A DNA stretch of 64,000 bases from an uncultured Oscillospiraceae bacterium (GTDB lineage Bacteria > Bacillota > Clostridia > Oscillospirales > Oscillospiraceae), in contig CAKTKC010000014.1 of assembly GCA_934569225.1 (NCBI GenBank), positions 1-64,000 of the forward strand, written 5' to 3'. The stretch's first letter is position 1, and each line of letters opens with the position of its first letter. Made by a program: the position numbers and the translations under genes. The notes beneath the pieces are model-generated. The model was given only the letters and a program-made list of their open reading frames with translations. It made no database searches and was not told the origin of the DNA. Shown here in pieces: positions 62,513 to 64,000 of the stretch.

Positions 62513-64000
62513 TCAGGCTCCCAGATTCAGGTAGCCCAGCTTGATAGCGCTGTAATCGACCTCCATGGGGTGATCCTCCGCCAGCTTCTTGATGAACGCA
62601 TTCGTCTTTTCATTGACCCAGCCGGATTTTGCGTAGGTCTCCCAGATGGGGGTGCTGCTGACGAAGTACATCACATGGTAGCCATATTTGGTCTTCACCA
62701 GACCGTAGTCGCCGGCGGCGCGGGTTTCGTCAAAGCACCAATCTTCAAAGGGTTCCACCATCTGACCCTTCGCGACATTCTCATACAGGCCGCCGTTGGT
62801 GCTGGAGCCGGGATCCTCAGACTTTTCCTCCGCCAGAGCCGCGAAAGAATCCTCGGTAGCGTCGCCCGCCAGCCACTCGTCCAGAATCTCCTGCGCCTTC
62901 TTTTCGCAGGCCGCCCATTCCTCGTCGGAATAGGTGGTAGTGCCGTCGTCTCCGGTGGTGCCGCCCTCCGGCATGACCAGAATGTGGCGGACGTTCACGT
63001 AGGTTCCGTCACGGGTGACGCCGTTGCCGGTGAAATAGCTTTCATTCTCGGTGAAGTAGGCGTCCAGATCCTCCTGGGTGGGCACCAGCTTCTCCGTCTC
63101 GGCGGTGTAGTAGGGCTTTCCCTGATAGTAAAGCTCCTGGAAACCGGCGAATTCCTCCAGCCCCGCGCCGGGGCCGACGTTTTTCAGAAGCAGCTCCTCA
63201 ATGCCGGAAAGGCCGTAGCTTGCAGCGGTCGCTTCCAAGGAAGCCTCCAGACCGTCCAGATATTCCCGATCCTCTGCGGGCATTTCCATACCGGCGTTCT
63301 TCGCTTCCAGCGCGAGGGACTGGTACATCTGCCAATAGTTCAGCGCTTCGCTCAGGAAGAACTGCTGCCAGGTCAGGCTGCTGTCCTCGCTGCACAGCTG
63401 GGTGTCCAGCGGCTGGGAATAGTCCAGCAAGCCCTGATACATCAGGCTGTAGCCATAGTTGGAGCTGAGGATGCTGTTGACTACGCTCCAATAATACACC
63501 TGAAGCTGGCCGTTGGTCAGCTGCTCATCGCCCATGGTTGCCACAACGGCATCCTTCGCGGCGATGGCTTCCTCGTCGGTGACGGTGTAGGTTCCCTTGC
63601 AGGTCACGTCGTCGGGGTTACCGTCGGCAGGAACCGTAGCGGGTGCCTGCGTCTCCGTCGCGGCGGTTTCGGCGGCGACAGTCGGTTCGGTAGTTTCGGC
63701 GGGGGTCTTTCCGCCCTTCACACCGCCGATGACCAGCGCCGCCAGCGCGGCGATCAGGACAACCACGGCAGCAACGGCGGCGACAATCTTCCAGGGCGCG
63801 GTTTTCGGTGCTTCCGGAGTCTCGGCAGTCGCTTCCACCGATGCGGGCTGCTCCGCCGTTTCGGTGGTTTCTTCTTCGACGGGAGCTTCCGTCCCGGTAT
63901 TTTCGGCGGGGGCTTCTTCCGGGGCAGCGGTTTCTTCGGTGACTTCCTCTGCGGGCGTTATCTCTTCGGTTTCCGGGGCATTGTCCTTCCCGCAGTGGGG
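62513..64000 (-). CDS. PpiC-type peptidyl-prolyl isomerase/foldase, membrane anchored (N-terminus beyond window)
   Basis: 496 residues visible. The open frame enters at the right edge as PHCGKDNAPETEE, so a CPxCG zinc ribbon is likely at the missing start. A Glu/Pro/Thr-rich linker of about 60 residues leads to one membrane helix (WKIVAAVAAVVVLIAALAALVIGG), a second linker, a helical SurA/PrsA-like region, and a PpiC parvulin domain (VNVRHILVMPEG ... TKYGYHVMYFV) near the C-terminus. It should fold proteins outside the membrane. PrsA is lipidated, whereas this protein has a transmembrane anchor with a cytosolic Cys motif. An internal ATG at 63838 is not the start. Confidence 0.85.
   Translation of the reverse strand, partial: PHCGKDNAPETEEITPAEEVTEETAAPEEAPAENTGTEAPVEEETTETAEQPASVEATAETPEAPKTAPWKIVAAVAAVVVLIAALAALVIGGVKGGKTPAETTEPTVAAETAATETQAPATVPADGNPDDVTCKGTYTVTDEEAIAAKDAVVATMGDEQLTNGQLQVYYWSVVNSILSSNYGYSLMYQGLLDYSQPLDTQLCSEDSSLTWQQFFLSEALNYWQMYQSLALEAKNAGMEMPAEDREYLDGLEASLEATAASYGLSGIEELLLKNVGPGAGLEEFAGFQELYYQGKPYYTAETEKLVPTQEDLDAYFTENESYFTGNGVTRDGTYVNVRHILVMPEGGTTGDDGTTTYSDEEWAACEKKAQEILDEWLAGDATEDSFAALAEEKSEDPGSSTNGGLYENVAKGQMVEPFEDWCFDETRAAGDYGLVKTKYGYHVMYFVSSTPIWETYAKSGWVNEKTNAFIKKLAEDHPMEVDYSAIKLGYLNLGA

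Overview
The window is a compact bacterial chromosome segment of about 58-60% GC by eye. The organism looks like an anaerobic member of the Clostridia, probably Oscillospirales/Oscillospiraceae-like; this is inferred from gene content and order, not from a database search. Supporting signs are an oxygen-independent ribonucleotide reductase (nrdD), acetate kinase, an IspH that continues toward an S1-type extension, the Firmicutes order gdpP-rplI-dnaB-tilS-hpt-ftsH, and a c-subunit that looks Na+-binding. I saw no rRNA, tRNA, prophage, IS transposase or CRISPR array. Many promoters follow a textbook -35/N17/-10 pattern, and several genes use TTG or GTG starts.

Layout. 1-8428 (minus): a macromolecular-synthesis cluster hflX, yigZ, dgt, dnaG, an RpoD-like sigma gene, a degenerate sigma paralogue, cmk and ispH (cut by the left edge), with 4-8 base overlaps and a foldback MITE between yigZ and dgt. 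8542-13581: rpmE, an M29 aminopeptidase, a homocysteine methyltransferase-family gene, a membrane protein fused to an E2-acyltransferase-like domain, and birA. 13721-20755: a small Cys/EAP-rich protein, a GtrII-like membrane protein, pepT, ackA divergent from tmcAL, a YitT-family protein, and a stand-alone FakA middle domain. 20897-24440: nrdD behind a tandem NrdR-type operator, then galM.

25506-35936 (minus) is the most coherent accessory system: oppA-oppB-oppC-oppD-oppF-murQ-esterase-murK-like-anmK-PTS EIIC, followed by a separately promoted RpiR/MurR-type regulator. It reads as a cell-wall (muropeptide and amino sugar) salvage operon. It has an ABC peptide importer, two kinases that could make MurNAc-6-phosphate from free MurNAc or anhydro-MurNAc, and the etherase that converts MurNAc-6P to GlcNAc-6P.

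36164-42028 holds a second, shorter MITE copy, a conserved Cys-rich protein of unknown role, and a minus-strand mreB/comF/recD2 cluster. 42151-49695 is a complete F-type ATP synthase operon (atpZ-I-B-E-F-H-A-G-D-C) whose c-subunit has two membrane carboxylates plus Thr/Tyr, suggesting Na+ coupling. A GNAT gene bracketed by two near-identical terminator hairpins follows. 50307-57989 (minus) is gdpP-rplI-dnaB-tilS-hpt-ftsH. 58349-61044 carries RNase J and a dihydrouridine synthase. 61096-62399 is an ECF sigma/anti-sigma pair with a palindrome at its predicted transcription start. The right edge cuts a membrane-anchored PpiC-type foldase with a likely N-terminal zinc ribbon.
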